Below are positions 23,601 through 35,600 of a stretch of 64,000 nucleotides of DNA, in pieces. A program made the translations under genes and the position numbers. The DNA comes from Branchinecta lynchi (Eukaryota > Arthropoda > Branchiopoda > Anostraca > Branchinectidae): assembly GCA_023053575.1 (NCBI GenBank), contig JAKZAP010000021.1, forward strand, positions 9,300,212-9,364,211. Reading direction: 5' to 3'. Positions within the stretch are counted from its first letter, which is position 1. The number at the start of each line of letters is the position of its first letter. The notes below the pieces were generated by a model. That model ran no database searches. It had not been told where the DNA came from and saw nothing but the letters and a program-made list of their open reading frames with translations.

Positions 23601-26600
23601 CTCGTCTTTTAAACTAGTGGTAGCTGCGATTTGTCGGAGTAAGAAGTGCAAAATGTCGGTCTCTTTCTGTTTAATTTCAATTCGGTGCACTTTCTTAACG
23701 TGAAGAACGGCGATCAGAAGAACCAGCGCCAATGATTACTGTGTCGTCGGGACAGGCGCCGAGTAGGCTCCACCCCCGGTACTTGAAAATCGGAAAAAAA
23801 GGCGTCGGATGATTCAAGTTTTCTCAATTCTTCCCTTATTTATTCTTGCTATCACTAAACAACTCTGCTAAGAATTGTGTTCATAGTCTCTCAGTAGAAA
23901 AATATGCAAGCCCACCTGACAATGAAGGTTTTTAATTTAAAAAGTGAATGCTTCTCTTTTCTGTACATTAAAGGTAACCTGAATGAAGAGTACCAAGTAT
24001 CATCCCTATCTGTATGACTTCCGTTAACATTGCCTGCAGAAAACCCAAAACAAATACGAAATAGTGTTTCCAAGCTATGATTTTTGCTCCATTTTACTTC
24101 TGTCTTTATTTCAGTACCGAATAATTTCAGAAATGAACGAATGTCTCCAATCAACCCTTCTTTTGGAATATTTTTTAACCAGTTAAGGCCCAAACGTATA
24201 TCTAGAAGAAATTCCAATACGATCCGGCCAGCGCTGTCCAAGATTTGAATGAATTGCGCTTTTTGTCTTGGGGTCTGAATGTGCAAACCTCCAGAAATGA
24301 ACATCCCTATTTTGAAAACGTCACGCTCAGGAGAAGAATGCTTTCCGTGGCCTTGTCTGTAAATGCTTTCTCCATGGTGTGTTCAATTATGGTTTCATTG
24401 TACTATCTCTGTGCGTGATGGATGCTGATAATAAGGACAGGGACATACCGAGCGTGTTACACCCTTCTAACATTAGTAACTATTAGTTACTATTTTCGTT
24501 TCAGGCTCGTGAAAAGTTACTACGCTGACCGTTCCATCTCGAAATGGTAACTAATAGTAACTATTAGCTTACCACGCTCGGGGGCGTAGTAAGCGTGGTA
24601 ACTACTAATCTCTTTGATGTGACTGGTCCGATTAGCCCGTGGTACGATATTTTGTTGAAAAAAGAAAAAATTGTTCCAGCCTTTACGCCAGGATCTGTGA
24701 CGTCACCTAGTAACTACGGTAAGCAGGTTGGAACAACGCTTACAGAGACTAACCCGCTTGGAGCACTGAACTTTAGGGGAGGAGGGGCTGATGAAATTAT
24801 AAGAATAAACTATTTCCGTGACGTCACCTAGTAACTACGGTAAGCAGGTTGGAACACGCTCACAGAGACTAACCCGCTTGGAGCACTGAACTTTAGGGAA
24901 GGAGGGGCTGATTAAATTATAAGAATAAACTCCTTCCGTGACGTCACCTAGTAACTACGGTAAGCAGGTTGGAACACGCTCACAGAGACCAACCCGCTTG
25001 GAGCACTGAACTTTAGGGGAGGAGGGGCTGATTAAATTATAAGAATAAACTATTTCCGTGACGTCACCTAGTAACTACGGTAAGCAGGTTGGAACACGCT
25101 CACAGAGACCAACCCGCTTGGAGCACTGAACTTTAGGGGAGGAGGGGCTGATTAAATTATAAGAATAAACTATTTCCGTGACGTCACCTAGTAACTACGG
25201 TAAGCAGGTTGGAACACGCTCACAGAGACCAACCCGCTTGGAGCACTGAACTTTAGGCGAGGAGGGGCTGATTAAATTATAAGAATAAACTATTTCCGTG
25301 ACGTCACCTAGTAACTACGGTAAGCAGGTTGGAACACGCTCACAGAGACCAACCCGCTTGGAGCACTGAACTTTAGGGGAGGAGGGGCTGATTAAATTAT
25401 AAGAATAAACTATTTCGAGGTAATTAAAAATTTAAGCGAGCTTCATCCGGGAGTAGCAAAACATCGAGAAGACTATCCCCATGAAAACTAATCTCGAAGT
25501 CTCAACATAGTAGTATGAAGTAGCATGTAGTACGAACTGATGCTACTACATGCTATTATAGCAAGACTGGATGCTACTGGAGCAAGGCGGGATGCTATAC
25601 TACTGGTTAAGATTAGCCCAGTGTGATAAAGTATTTAAATTATGAATATAGTATTCTGTGACTTTGAATATAGTACTCTACCAACAATTTTACAGCGTAA
25701 TATTTATTTGTATTCATTAACGTAAGGATCAACTAGGGCCACTCGCAAACATAAAAAAAGAACAACAAATAAATCAATAACAAAAATGGGAGAAAAAAAC
25801 GGTACTTGGAACATCCAATTTCTTAAAGTTCCGCAGAGGCGAAAGTATAGAAGACGCGACCACGACAACCGACAGTAAAACAATGTGGCGTCAGTTCTAC
25901 TTTAACTGACCTACTAATCTACAACAGAAAGAAAAAACTTGCCTGTAGTGTCCGAACGTTGACCGGGTGCGACCTCGGACCGTCTCCTGCCGGGTTGAAA
26001 GCTAAGATCTCCATCGTATATTCAGTGTACTGGTCCATAAAAGGCAGTGAGTGTCCAGTGTACGATGCTGGAACCACTTCTATCTCTTCCTTTTCAGCTG
26101 ACAAACCGACTGGGTTGTAGAAAATCTTGTAGCCCAGCAAATCCCCTACAGTAAAAACAGAAACTATACCAAGAGACCATCATCTTTCCGTCCTGGCCGA
26201 AGGGGTCGCGAGGTGAGCTCAAAGCAAATGGTCGCTGGTTCGAGTCTCGGTGATGCCAACCGTTTGGTTTGGGTCACCCAGCTTCAGTGGCACCGCCCAG
26301 TATGTCTGACAAGGCAAATGTTGCAGCTTTAGATAGATAGATAGAAACCTTACTGTGAAAAATCGTCTTTCGTGGCTATAAACCAAATCTGCGATTATTT
26401 AAAAAAAAAAGACAGAATAAATTACAAATGTCGCCTACACCTAAAAACCTCTCACGCTTCGTGAAAAAATTTCACGAACTTTGGAATATAATTTTTTGCA
26501 AATCTAGCGTGTTTTGTAGGTACAGGACAGGTTACACTGTACAAAAAAAAAATCTTGCAATATTTTGCTACTGGATTAACCTTATCTCAGTAAAGATAAG

Positions 26601-29600
26601 ATGAATCCCAGTAGCAAATACTGCAGTTAACTTTAATCCTTACTCGGAGAAACTTTTTACGGAACTTACCACTCGTTCTGGTCGATTTCTAACATTTTGG
26701 TAGTGGGGAGGAAGGATTTGCGAGTGGAGAGGATGAAATACCATGGCTGAACCGGAGTCACCGCTTAGCTCTTCCGCGCTCCTGCAGTGTTTTGAGGTTA
26801 ACATTACCTTACCCTCCAACCAAAATGAGCGATCCTTAGGGGATGGAACGCTGGCCTGGTGGATATTTAGGAGGCGTAGACAGGGCTTCTAGTTCCAAAT
26901 TTTCAATGACCTTATGACCTCTTTTCCCCCTAATTACCCATTTTGAGAAGAATTTCCCCCCTAGATAAATCACTATTGGCAATGAATATACAGTTCACTG
27001 TCCTCTCTTCATTTCTATCAATATACCATCTGATTTAGTCAGATTTCTGGTTTCAAACTGTGCCTCTAAATATTTTTTTTTTGTGAAAGGGAAAAAGCCT
27101 TGTAATTCAGCATTGTAGTTGTTTTTTTCGGAACAATTTTTAATACTTCCTTTTTTGTTAATGTTACGCAGAAAAGCCTTTCCCCTATATTCAATACAAT
27201 TCCTTGAACGAAAAATATTTTCCCAAATAGTTTAATTTCCACAAGCCCTGGTACTGCCCAGACTCCATTTAGACACTCGTCCGGAAACGAGAAGCTCCTC
27301 CTTTTAACGCTCAACTGAAGCTCCTCGTTTTAATGATCAACTCCACTTCCCAACATACAAATGGCCTGGTAAATTGCATAAAGTTAGGTTTGTTTATTCA
27401 CTTGGGAACAGAACAGTAATGATAGACTTGAATGAGGAGCAATCCCTCGAGTCATGTAGTTTGTTCCCCCTTCTCACAATAGTAGGCTAACTATTAATTT
27501 CTGTTTTCGTTCCGACCTTGTGAAAAGCTACTGCGCTGACCGTTCCAACCTTCTCGAAATAGAAAGTATTAGCTTACCATGTGCGGGAGCGTAGTAAGCG
27601 TGGTAACTACGATCTATGTGGCGGGATTAGGGGGATTAGGCATGGCGCGATGTTCTGCCGAAAGCAGAAAAAGTAGTTCCAGCCTTGAAGCAAAGAAGCC
27701 AGAAGCTGTGACACATAGTTACAACGTTAGGTAGGATGGAACACGATCATGGCATCTGGTATGTAATTATCATTCCACACCGCCGACAAGTACAGCTAGT
27801 GCATTCTATAAGGGGGCAACGGATATTTTAAGATCATATCAGGGTAAAATGAAAAGTCTCAGAAAATACAAAAAATATCCAGTTTACCGTTCTGCTGGCT
27901 AGCCAAAGGCGGTTGCCAATTTATCCTGACTTCAGTCGAGGACAACGCTACAGCTCGGAGTTCCCTTGGCTCCCCTGTAGGTACGGCCTCTCCCACGTAG
28001 ACCGTCTGGGGAGGAGAAGGGGGGCCAGATCCTTGGCCGTTGAAGGGTAAGACAATGATTTCGTAGTTCCGGTCTCGAACTAGGTCATGGAGGACGACTT
28101 GGCTTCCCTGAAATAACGATCTGGATTACAGCATTTCAACTTGTAGATCGAGTTTGCGGCAGACACTTCTGTTGCATGGCAAAACACCAAGAAACTTGTG
28201 GGACACAGATTGTTGCACTTTAAATCTTTAATGCCCTTTATTAACTGTTTCCTCCAACTACGTGGACCGACTTGCGATTCGGAACGCGGGCGCCATCTAG
28301 TTAGTTAGAAAGTAATTGTCTACCAACAACCGGGCTACGTCGGCTACGTATGATATTTTGTTTTTTGTTATTGTGTTATGTTTCCCACCATGGCCCCTGG
28401 GCTTTATTGGGAATAAATTCGTTCATTCATTCTGAAGTTCTTCTGGTCTACACTGTAGAAAGTCCCTCACGCATCGGACTTCAGTCGTTGTAAACAGTGT
28501 TGCCACTTATGCCGCCCTTCGCGGTATAATGCCGCGATTCTGAGGGAAATGCCGCATAACATTTTGAATATACCGCATCTCGTAATTATGCCGCGAAATG
28601 GCTTTTTATACCGCTTCCGTTCCCGTACGTAGTTTGTCCAACTTGAAGTTGCTTGTCTTTCCTGGCAAGAAAAACGGGAATTTCAAAGACGCGCTGATTC
28701 ACGGAAGTCAGCAATGGACCTTAATTATTGACACTAGTCGGCAGTTTGCCGCGTGGGAGACCATTGTGTCTGACAAATGCCGGTTTGAGATTCTCTTTCT
28801 CAGCTCTTCTGATGACATCTGTCAGCCCAGATATCAGGTCAGAGAGAGTTAATTAGATAATTATATATACTACACGTGGGCCACCCAAAAATACCTGACC
28901 TATCCTAGGGCATAGGCGGCTTTTCTTCTGTATACCTTTGTGGTTAACTCGTAGGAGGGGCGGGGGGGGGGGGGCTCATGGCCTGTTTAACTTCTGTCTA
29001 AAACCACAAGGTAATCCTGGATTTGGATGTAGGACACCAGAAACCAAGAGGGGCATAGCTCATAGCTGCTATAGGAGATACATATTTTCTGCAGATATCG
29101 GTGTAACGTAGTAGCTTTCACAAGTGAAAATTTTAAATCAAATATTAGAGAGCCCGCGATACTGCTCGGCTTTATGTACCTAGTAGTAGTAATAGTTTAT
29201 GTACATGGGGACGTTTTGTCACGGGTAGGTTGCCACGGGGACGTTTCGTCAGGGACGCTTCGCCGGGGACGTTTTGTCATGGGGACGTCTCGTCGTCAAA
29301 AAAGTTATTTTGTTATGAAGTAGAGTCGTTTTTCCTGCAAAAATTAGCCAGTCGGTAAATACCTTGCTTCTCCCATCAAACATTTTGGCTAGCAACGCCC
29401 CTGTCCACCACAAAAAACTTTTGACCCTTTCTCTCCCTATAGAATAGAAAAAAACGAAACTTTTCAAAATGTTGGGCATGACCGGAATTTTACCGCATTT
29501 TGGCTGAAGGATACCGCGGAAATGCCGCTTTTTGACGAGGCTGGCACCGCGAAGGCGGTGCCGGTCGAGTGGCAACCGAATTCGGAAATTTTTATTTTTC

Positions 29601-32600
29601 GAATTCAGTGAGTCAAAATCCGAATTTGGAGAGTCGAAATCCGAATTCCGACAGCTAAAATCCAATGTTTTGTTTTTGGTCCTGTACAGCGCCGTGAGAG
29701 AGAATATTATCTATAAAGAGGAACGTGATTTTGAGCCTTAGGCTGAACAGGATAGGACATTCCTTCCCTCATTTCCTTGATCGGTTAAGAGACTGGAGAA
29801 TAAGGGCAGACCCACCGGTATTCAGGCAGTTGTCACGCTACTCGCCAGGTCCAAGAGACCCGCCTTTTCGAGACCTAGCCAAATCCACCCCCCCAAAACC
29901 TCCTCATTGATATACCGCGGAAAAACGCCCAAAGCTAAGCGAACTTAGTATCACGAAAAACCTTACCAAGTCTAAAAGCCTGAATAGGCTACTCAAAACT
30001 GGTGATTAGATCTTTCGTGGGAGACTTCGGCTGAACAATAAAATAATTTGACTTCTGGAAGTGGTAAAATTTTTTTTTTACGATTTGTCTTCAATAATTA
30101 ATTGTTCAGCGAGACTTCGGCTGAACAATAATATAATTTGATTTTCGGAAGTGGTGAAGCTTTTCTTTACGATTTGTCTTCAATAATTAATTGTTCAGCG
30201 AGACTTCGGCTGAACAATAATATAATTTGATTTTCGGAAGTGGTGAAGCTTTTCTTTACGATTTGTCTTCAATAATTAATTGTTCAGCGAGACTTCGGCT
30301 GAACAATAATATAATTTGATTTTCCGAAGTGGTGAAGCTTTTCTTTACGATTTGTCTTTAATAATTAATTCACCTGGGATTTTCTCTCTTCTTTAACTTA
30401 CCTTCGGTCCACGAATTTCCTCCTTTTGCATTACGGACAGGCTAGCAAAATCCGACACGGGCCTGTACTGTATCTGATATCCTCCCGTTCTTGCATCTCC
30501 GTTAAACGAATCGTCTTCTAATGGAGTCCAATCAACGCGAACTGACGTAGTCGTAATTGGGACTACTTTTACGCTGGCTACGCCGACATTCGGAGCTACG
30601 GTAAAAAGAGATGGAATCAAATAATGACATGAAACAGAGGGAAAGGCTGCATGGTGTTGTGCTAAGGTCTGCTGGATAAATAACTGAAGGGCTTAACACG
30701 AATAACATGATGCGTCGGGGGGGGGGGGGGGGGCAACATTGTAGTTCCTTGAATGGTACATTATGATGCGAATTTTATTTGAAAGTGTGATACTTCTCAA
30801 CACGAGTTAGATCCCATCTTCATGCATGGTACCCTGAGCAACATGATTCTACCTACAAACATCCAAGAGATTCCCGCTTTGCAAAATAGATGCCCCGGCG
30901 AAAATAATACCTCAGCGCTCGTCAAGACTGAACCGACCGGCAAGTCATACAATAATCGTACTCAGGTTACTTTGTTTTTTATATCTTTTCAGTTACCCTA
31001 CCAGTTACCCCCCTCGATTTCGCTTCATGTTGGCGATTTCGTGCGGTGATCGTTCTACTCAGCGTTGAGTCGATTTCGTTTTGTTGATTTTCTTTTATGG
31101 AAGGGTTTAAACCATTCGATGTTTTTCTTGTCTCCGGTTCAAACCGTGAAATAATTGTAAGTGCAGAGTATCCTATTATTAATGTTTATGTATGAGCTAT
31201 GGTAAGAATAAAAAAAAACATGAACCTTTTTCCAGTTGCCATGTATCGACTAGTTTCGTAATCAGAAACCAATAGCTCACTATTAGTGCGAATTGGCAAA
31301 ATGATATAGGGACCTCTGCACTATCTCAAGTCGTTTCTCCGTCACTTCATCAGGAAACTACAACGAACAAATGCTAAAATCTTGAATTTCTTGCATTGTA
31401 CAATGTTAAAGCTAGGCTTCACCTTACGGACTTGCATATGATGCCCGAGCAATATTCAGTTATTTTGATCTTCACTATAAAAAGTCTCTTCTACATCGGA
31501 CTTTAGTCGTTCTGCACCACCTAATTCGGATTTTTATTCCGAAATCGGAGAGTCAAAATCTGGATTCGAACAGTTAAAATCCGATGGAGGATTGAAACGC
31601 TACACTGAAAAATGCTGCAAATCAAGTTAGATGAAGGCGGAGAGTTAAAGTACAATCTTAAAGCTATAGGCTTCACCTTACGGACTTACATATGTCTGAT
31701 GCGCGAGCCATATTCAGTCACATCTGTACGTCATTTGGTTATTACCCACTCTTTAAGTTTTACACTGGTTATACTTGGAACAAGGAAATTCAAGAAATAT
31801 TACCACCATCATCATTCATATGTAAACAAAACTAGCAAAACTGAGTGACTCTGGTCTGTGATTGGTCCAAAGATACGTTACAAAATGGCGGAGGTGGATT
31901 TTTCCATCTGGAATACCTTACGTTTTCAGCGTATTTTCTTCCCCATTTCGACCGTAAACCGGTCTTATTACCGGCGCCATTACCAGGTGGTTTAGAGCCG
32001 GTGGTAGCTTTGTGAACAAGTCCCCTCGTTTATATAACTCGGAGCGTATTTGAACGTTAACTTTTATATTATTTGTATTTTATTAATTGTAGTCTATTAT
32101 GTTATTGACAGTATTTATGACAAGACGTCGGTATAAATATCGCAAAGTTGTATATACATGCAAATTGTTATGTTATGACGTTATGTTTTAACGCAAAAAC
32201 AACCCATCCGCTTGTCCGTTATCTGTTTTTAGATTATATTGAACTGAATTGGAAAACAATGACGCTTCGTTAATTCGAACTGATTTATAAAAAAAAAACT
32301 AGCATAGGTCTAAGTCATTACCAGTACCTAAGGCATATACAAGGCCATAAACTAGCAAGCTTATGCCAATCGTCGCTTACCCTGAAAGTGTTTTTTTTTA
32401 GCGAGGAAGAAAGTAAGAACAAAAATAATAACTTACCTGCAGGCAAAGTTCTAACTTCTTCCGATTCGCTGCTCCAGCCGGACGGACCAATATCATTTGT
32501 TGCCTGAAGCTTAAACTGATATTCGCTGAACGGCTTCAAGTTCCTCACAGTATAACTGGCAACGGTGGGATCTACTCGGTTCGACTCCGTCTTCCATGGT

Positions 32601-35600
32601 CCCTCCACCCCTTCCTTATACTGGACAGTGTAATACCTCAGAGGGGCATATCCGTCCCGACCGGGTGTCCAGCTAAAGGTCACTTGGCTCGCTTGTATCT
32701 GGGATCGGCTCACAAGCGGTCGGGAGGGGGGCTGTGGAGCCTCTCTGTTATTGGTGGTGTACACCGGGACACGTGCGGGCTCCCCCCATCCAATGCTTGT
32801 TTTGGCGGTAACTTCGAAAACATAAAACTGCTCCGGTTCCAAATTCATCACTCTGTAGGTCCGTTCCGTTGGCGGGAATTCTTTTGATTGGTTGAGACCC
32901 CGCTGTCCGTCCAAGTGATAGGATACTCTATAGGCTAAAATCTCCCCGTTGGGCTCCATAGGCTCGTCCCATAGAATTCTCGCTATTGTGAAGGAAACGT
33001 CGGGGAACGTTACGTTGGACGGGGCACCTGGAACGTCTTCGTACGTTGTGACGGACACGTGGGGGAAGGACAACATCCCGTCGCCAATCCGGGTATAAGC
33101 CAATACTTGAATAAGGTATTTTGTGAACTTATGAAGCTCCGTTAAAGTAGTTGTGAAAGTGTCATTCGACGACACCACTTTGGATTTGGCGGGAATATTT
33201 GAAGATCCATAGATGATCTTGTAACCCTCGATGACACCGGAGCGCTGGGGTCGCGGGATCTCCCCCCATCGAACGACAACGGTAGTGGAGGAAGTGGCGT
33301 TTGCAGATACATCAACGGGGCCGGAACGGGGTACTAAAATAAAAGGTGCGAGATAAAATGAAGTTGTTTTCGAGCTTACATTCTACCATGGACGAGTAAT
33401 TATAGTCTTTCCAGCATGTCCGAATTAACTCTCCCCATACCTGCAGTACCAGAAAGGCGAGGGCACTTTAAACGTAACCCCAATCTAGCGCTGTGAATAT
33501 TTTTGGCTGAAAGACTCTCAATGGACTTTAACAGAATTAGCTATTACGATTTCAGAGGGAAATTCAGTGAAAGTGGTCCCATCAACCATCAACCGCTGTA
33601 TTTTCTAATCTAACGACAAGAACAAACCAAAACATTTCACTAAAAGTGTAAAAGTGTTTTAGATTTGATCCTGGTAGATTTAATCCCCCCCCCCCAACAC
33701 TATCACAGTTAAGTACCCTCTGAATCCACCTGTATAGACAAGAAAGATTTGCTGGCGCTTCTATTCCCTGGTTTTCCCAAAATAACAAGAGATCTCAAGT
33801 TTAAAAGGGATCGAAGGGGGGGGGGGGGGGGGGGGGTGGCTAAACCACAGACATTTCGCAGGAGTTCTTATCTTACAGACTGGTAAAAAAAAAAAAGGAC
33901 TGCCGGTTGGTAATAAAAATACGGACTGATGACCGGTTATTATAATTTATTTATTTATCAACCGTCATTTTAAACAAGACCAAAGTTTTCGATGGGATCC
34001 CAAAAATGTAATATTTGATCCAAAGAGCTTTCTTTTTAAAATTTAGAAACAGATCAACTTCGAAACTTAAAAAAAAAAGGTTTTCTGTACATTTTAAAAA
34101 GACAGTACAATAACTGGTGGACCTGAGAAAACCAAGTTCAGATATGGATTGAGCATGTAAGTTTATACCCTTCTAAGTCATACCTATTTTGACGTAACTG
34201 ATCGAAACTTCCCGCCTTACTTCTTCCAATTTTCCGGTTTCGGCGGAATTTCGGAACTACGCCGGCGAAAATAAAGATAAAAAACCAATTCGCGTATCTC
34301 CGTACCCCTACATCCAACATCTAATCAACTTCATATGAAGTTTAACTTATAACAATTTTTTAAGGTTTCAGCAGGATTCCGGGCGAACTTTATGTCCGAG
34401 TAAAAAATGAGTATCATATTTGGATTCAGCGTCTCTTCTTAACCCTGAATCAAACGTCTAATCAAGTACAAATACAACTTTTGCTTTTGACAAGTTTTCC
34501 GGTTTTGGCCGGATTCCGGGAAAACTACTTGTCCGGTGAGAAAATGGTTTACATATTCGTGTCCAGCATGTTTTCTTTCCCCTTAATCAACTATCTCATT
34601 AGCTTTTTCAAAATATTTTGTTTGCCCCTTAATTTGAACCCCCTCCCCCACCCCTAACTGTAGGGCTACATACCCCATCTACGAATTCGACCTTACCCTT
34701 TACTCAAAGAATCCTCACATCAAGTTTCATCAAAATGTCTCATTCCCTTCGAGAGTTATCGTGCTCACAGACAGACAGACAGACGGACAACTTTTGCAAT
34801 GTCATAGGTATCCCTCCACTTACGTTTTCGGAGTGATTATTACTGAATCGACTGCAATGGGAGCTCGAAAACTCGTTGTTAGGTTGCTGTATAAGTTGAC
34901 TAACGAGGACGTTTCGGAATTCATGAGTGTTTTTTCTGCAAGACACCCCACGGTTACCAAGCTGGTCCCATTGTGCTTTTTAATTATTTTTAACAAAGTG
35001 TTTACTACGTTTGTCACGACGATCTTTGAATTATTTCACTCCGTTAACTTTCTCCTTCAGATGAAGAACCGCCTCTTTCAACTGTTTTGAAAGTTTGCAG
35101 CGAGACCTGTCCGAAGTTAAACTTTCAGTAAGCCATACAAAGAGTGTTGTGTATTTTTCAAAACGGGACCTTCCTGAGACTGAGGATATAGAGTCCAAAA
35201 AAACAGTTAAACTCCTCGGTTTGTTGACTGACGATGACTTTAAGTGGAGTTCCCACGTGCAGTATGTTACTCAAAAAGCCGTACCACTCCTTAAGTTGTT
35301 AGCAGTTCTGAGACGCTTTGCTATTCTGTCGCGAGATTTTCGTAGTATTTGCTGCACGTACATTCGCCTTTGCCTGGAGTATGCTTGTCCGGCTTGGCAC
35401 CCAGAACTCACAAACGGACATAATGAAAGACTAGAAGCCATCCAAAAAAGGGTCGTTAAGATTATGCTCGACCCGGGTCATCTTTCTGACGAGGACGGCC
35501 TGGTCAAGCTTGACCTGCTTGCTGAAAGACGGCATCAGCTGACAATAGCGTTTGGTAGCAAATGCCTGACATCACATGCGCATCATGCCACTTTACCTGA

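Larger units (their letters stand above)
22908..25942 (-). other. sdk intron 10 (GC-AG)
   Basis: Starts with GC at 25942-25941 and ends CAG; 3,035 bp. It holds an (AT)n run, an inverted AGCTGACGTATCCG piece, a TTAA MITE copy, a GTGTTCCACCC MITE and a 120-bp satellite. 25470-25620 is rich in TAGTAGCATG-like words shared with 59040-59280. Confidence 0.8.
26146..27887 (-). other. sdk intron 9
   Basis: GT-AG, 1,742 bp, with a SINE (26188-26344), a TA-type MITE (26533-26662) and a GTGTTCCACCC MITE (27458-27745). 26663-27457 shows nothing I recognise. Confidence 0.8.
28108..30401 (-). other. sdk intron 8
   Basis: GT-AG, 2,294 bp. 28340-28435 ends AATAAATTCGTTCATTCATT and looks like a retrotransposon 3' end. 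28451-29670 is a nested element. 30021-30368 is a tandem repeat. 29671-30020 has nothing recognised. Confidence 0.75.
30596..32436 (-). other. sdk intron 7
   Basis: GT-AG, 1,841 bp. A run of 17 G (30717-30733), a short MITE (31471-31600) and a duplicated 58-bp segment either side of it. The rest is unassigned. Confidence 0.75.

Noticed and set aside
24698..25417. CRISPR-like array
   Set aside because: The units are contiguous 120-bp repeats without variable spacers, in a eukaryotic intron.
29249..29665. 138-residue minus ORF
   Set aside because: It crosses the MITE junction and has no domain; composition follows the TIR repeats.
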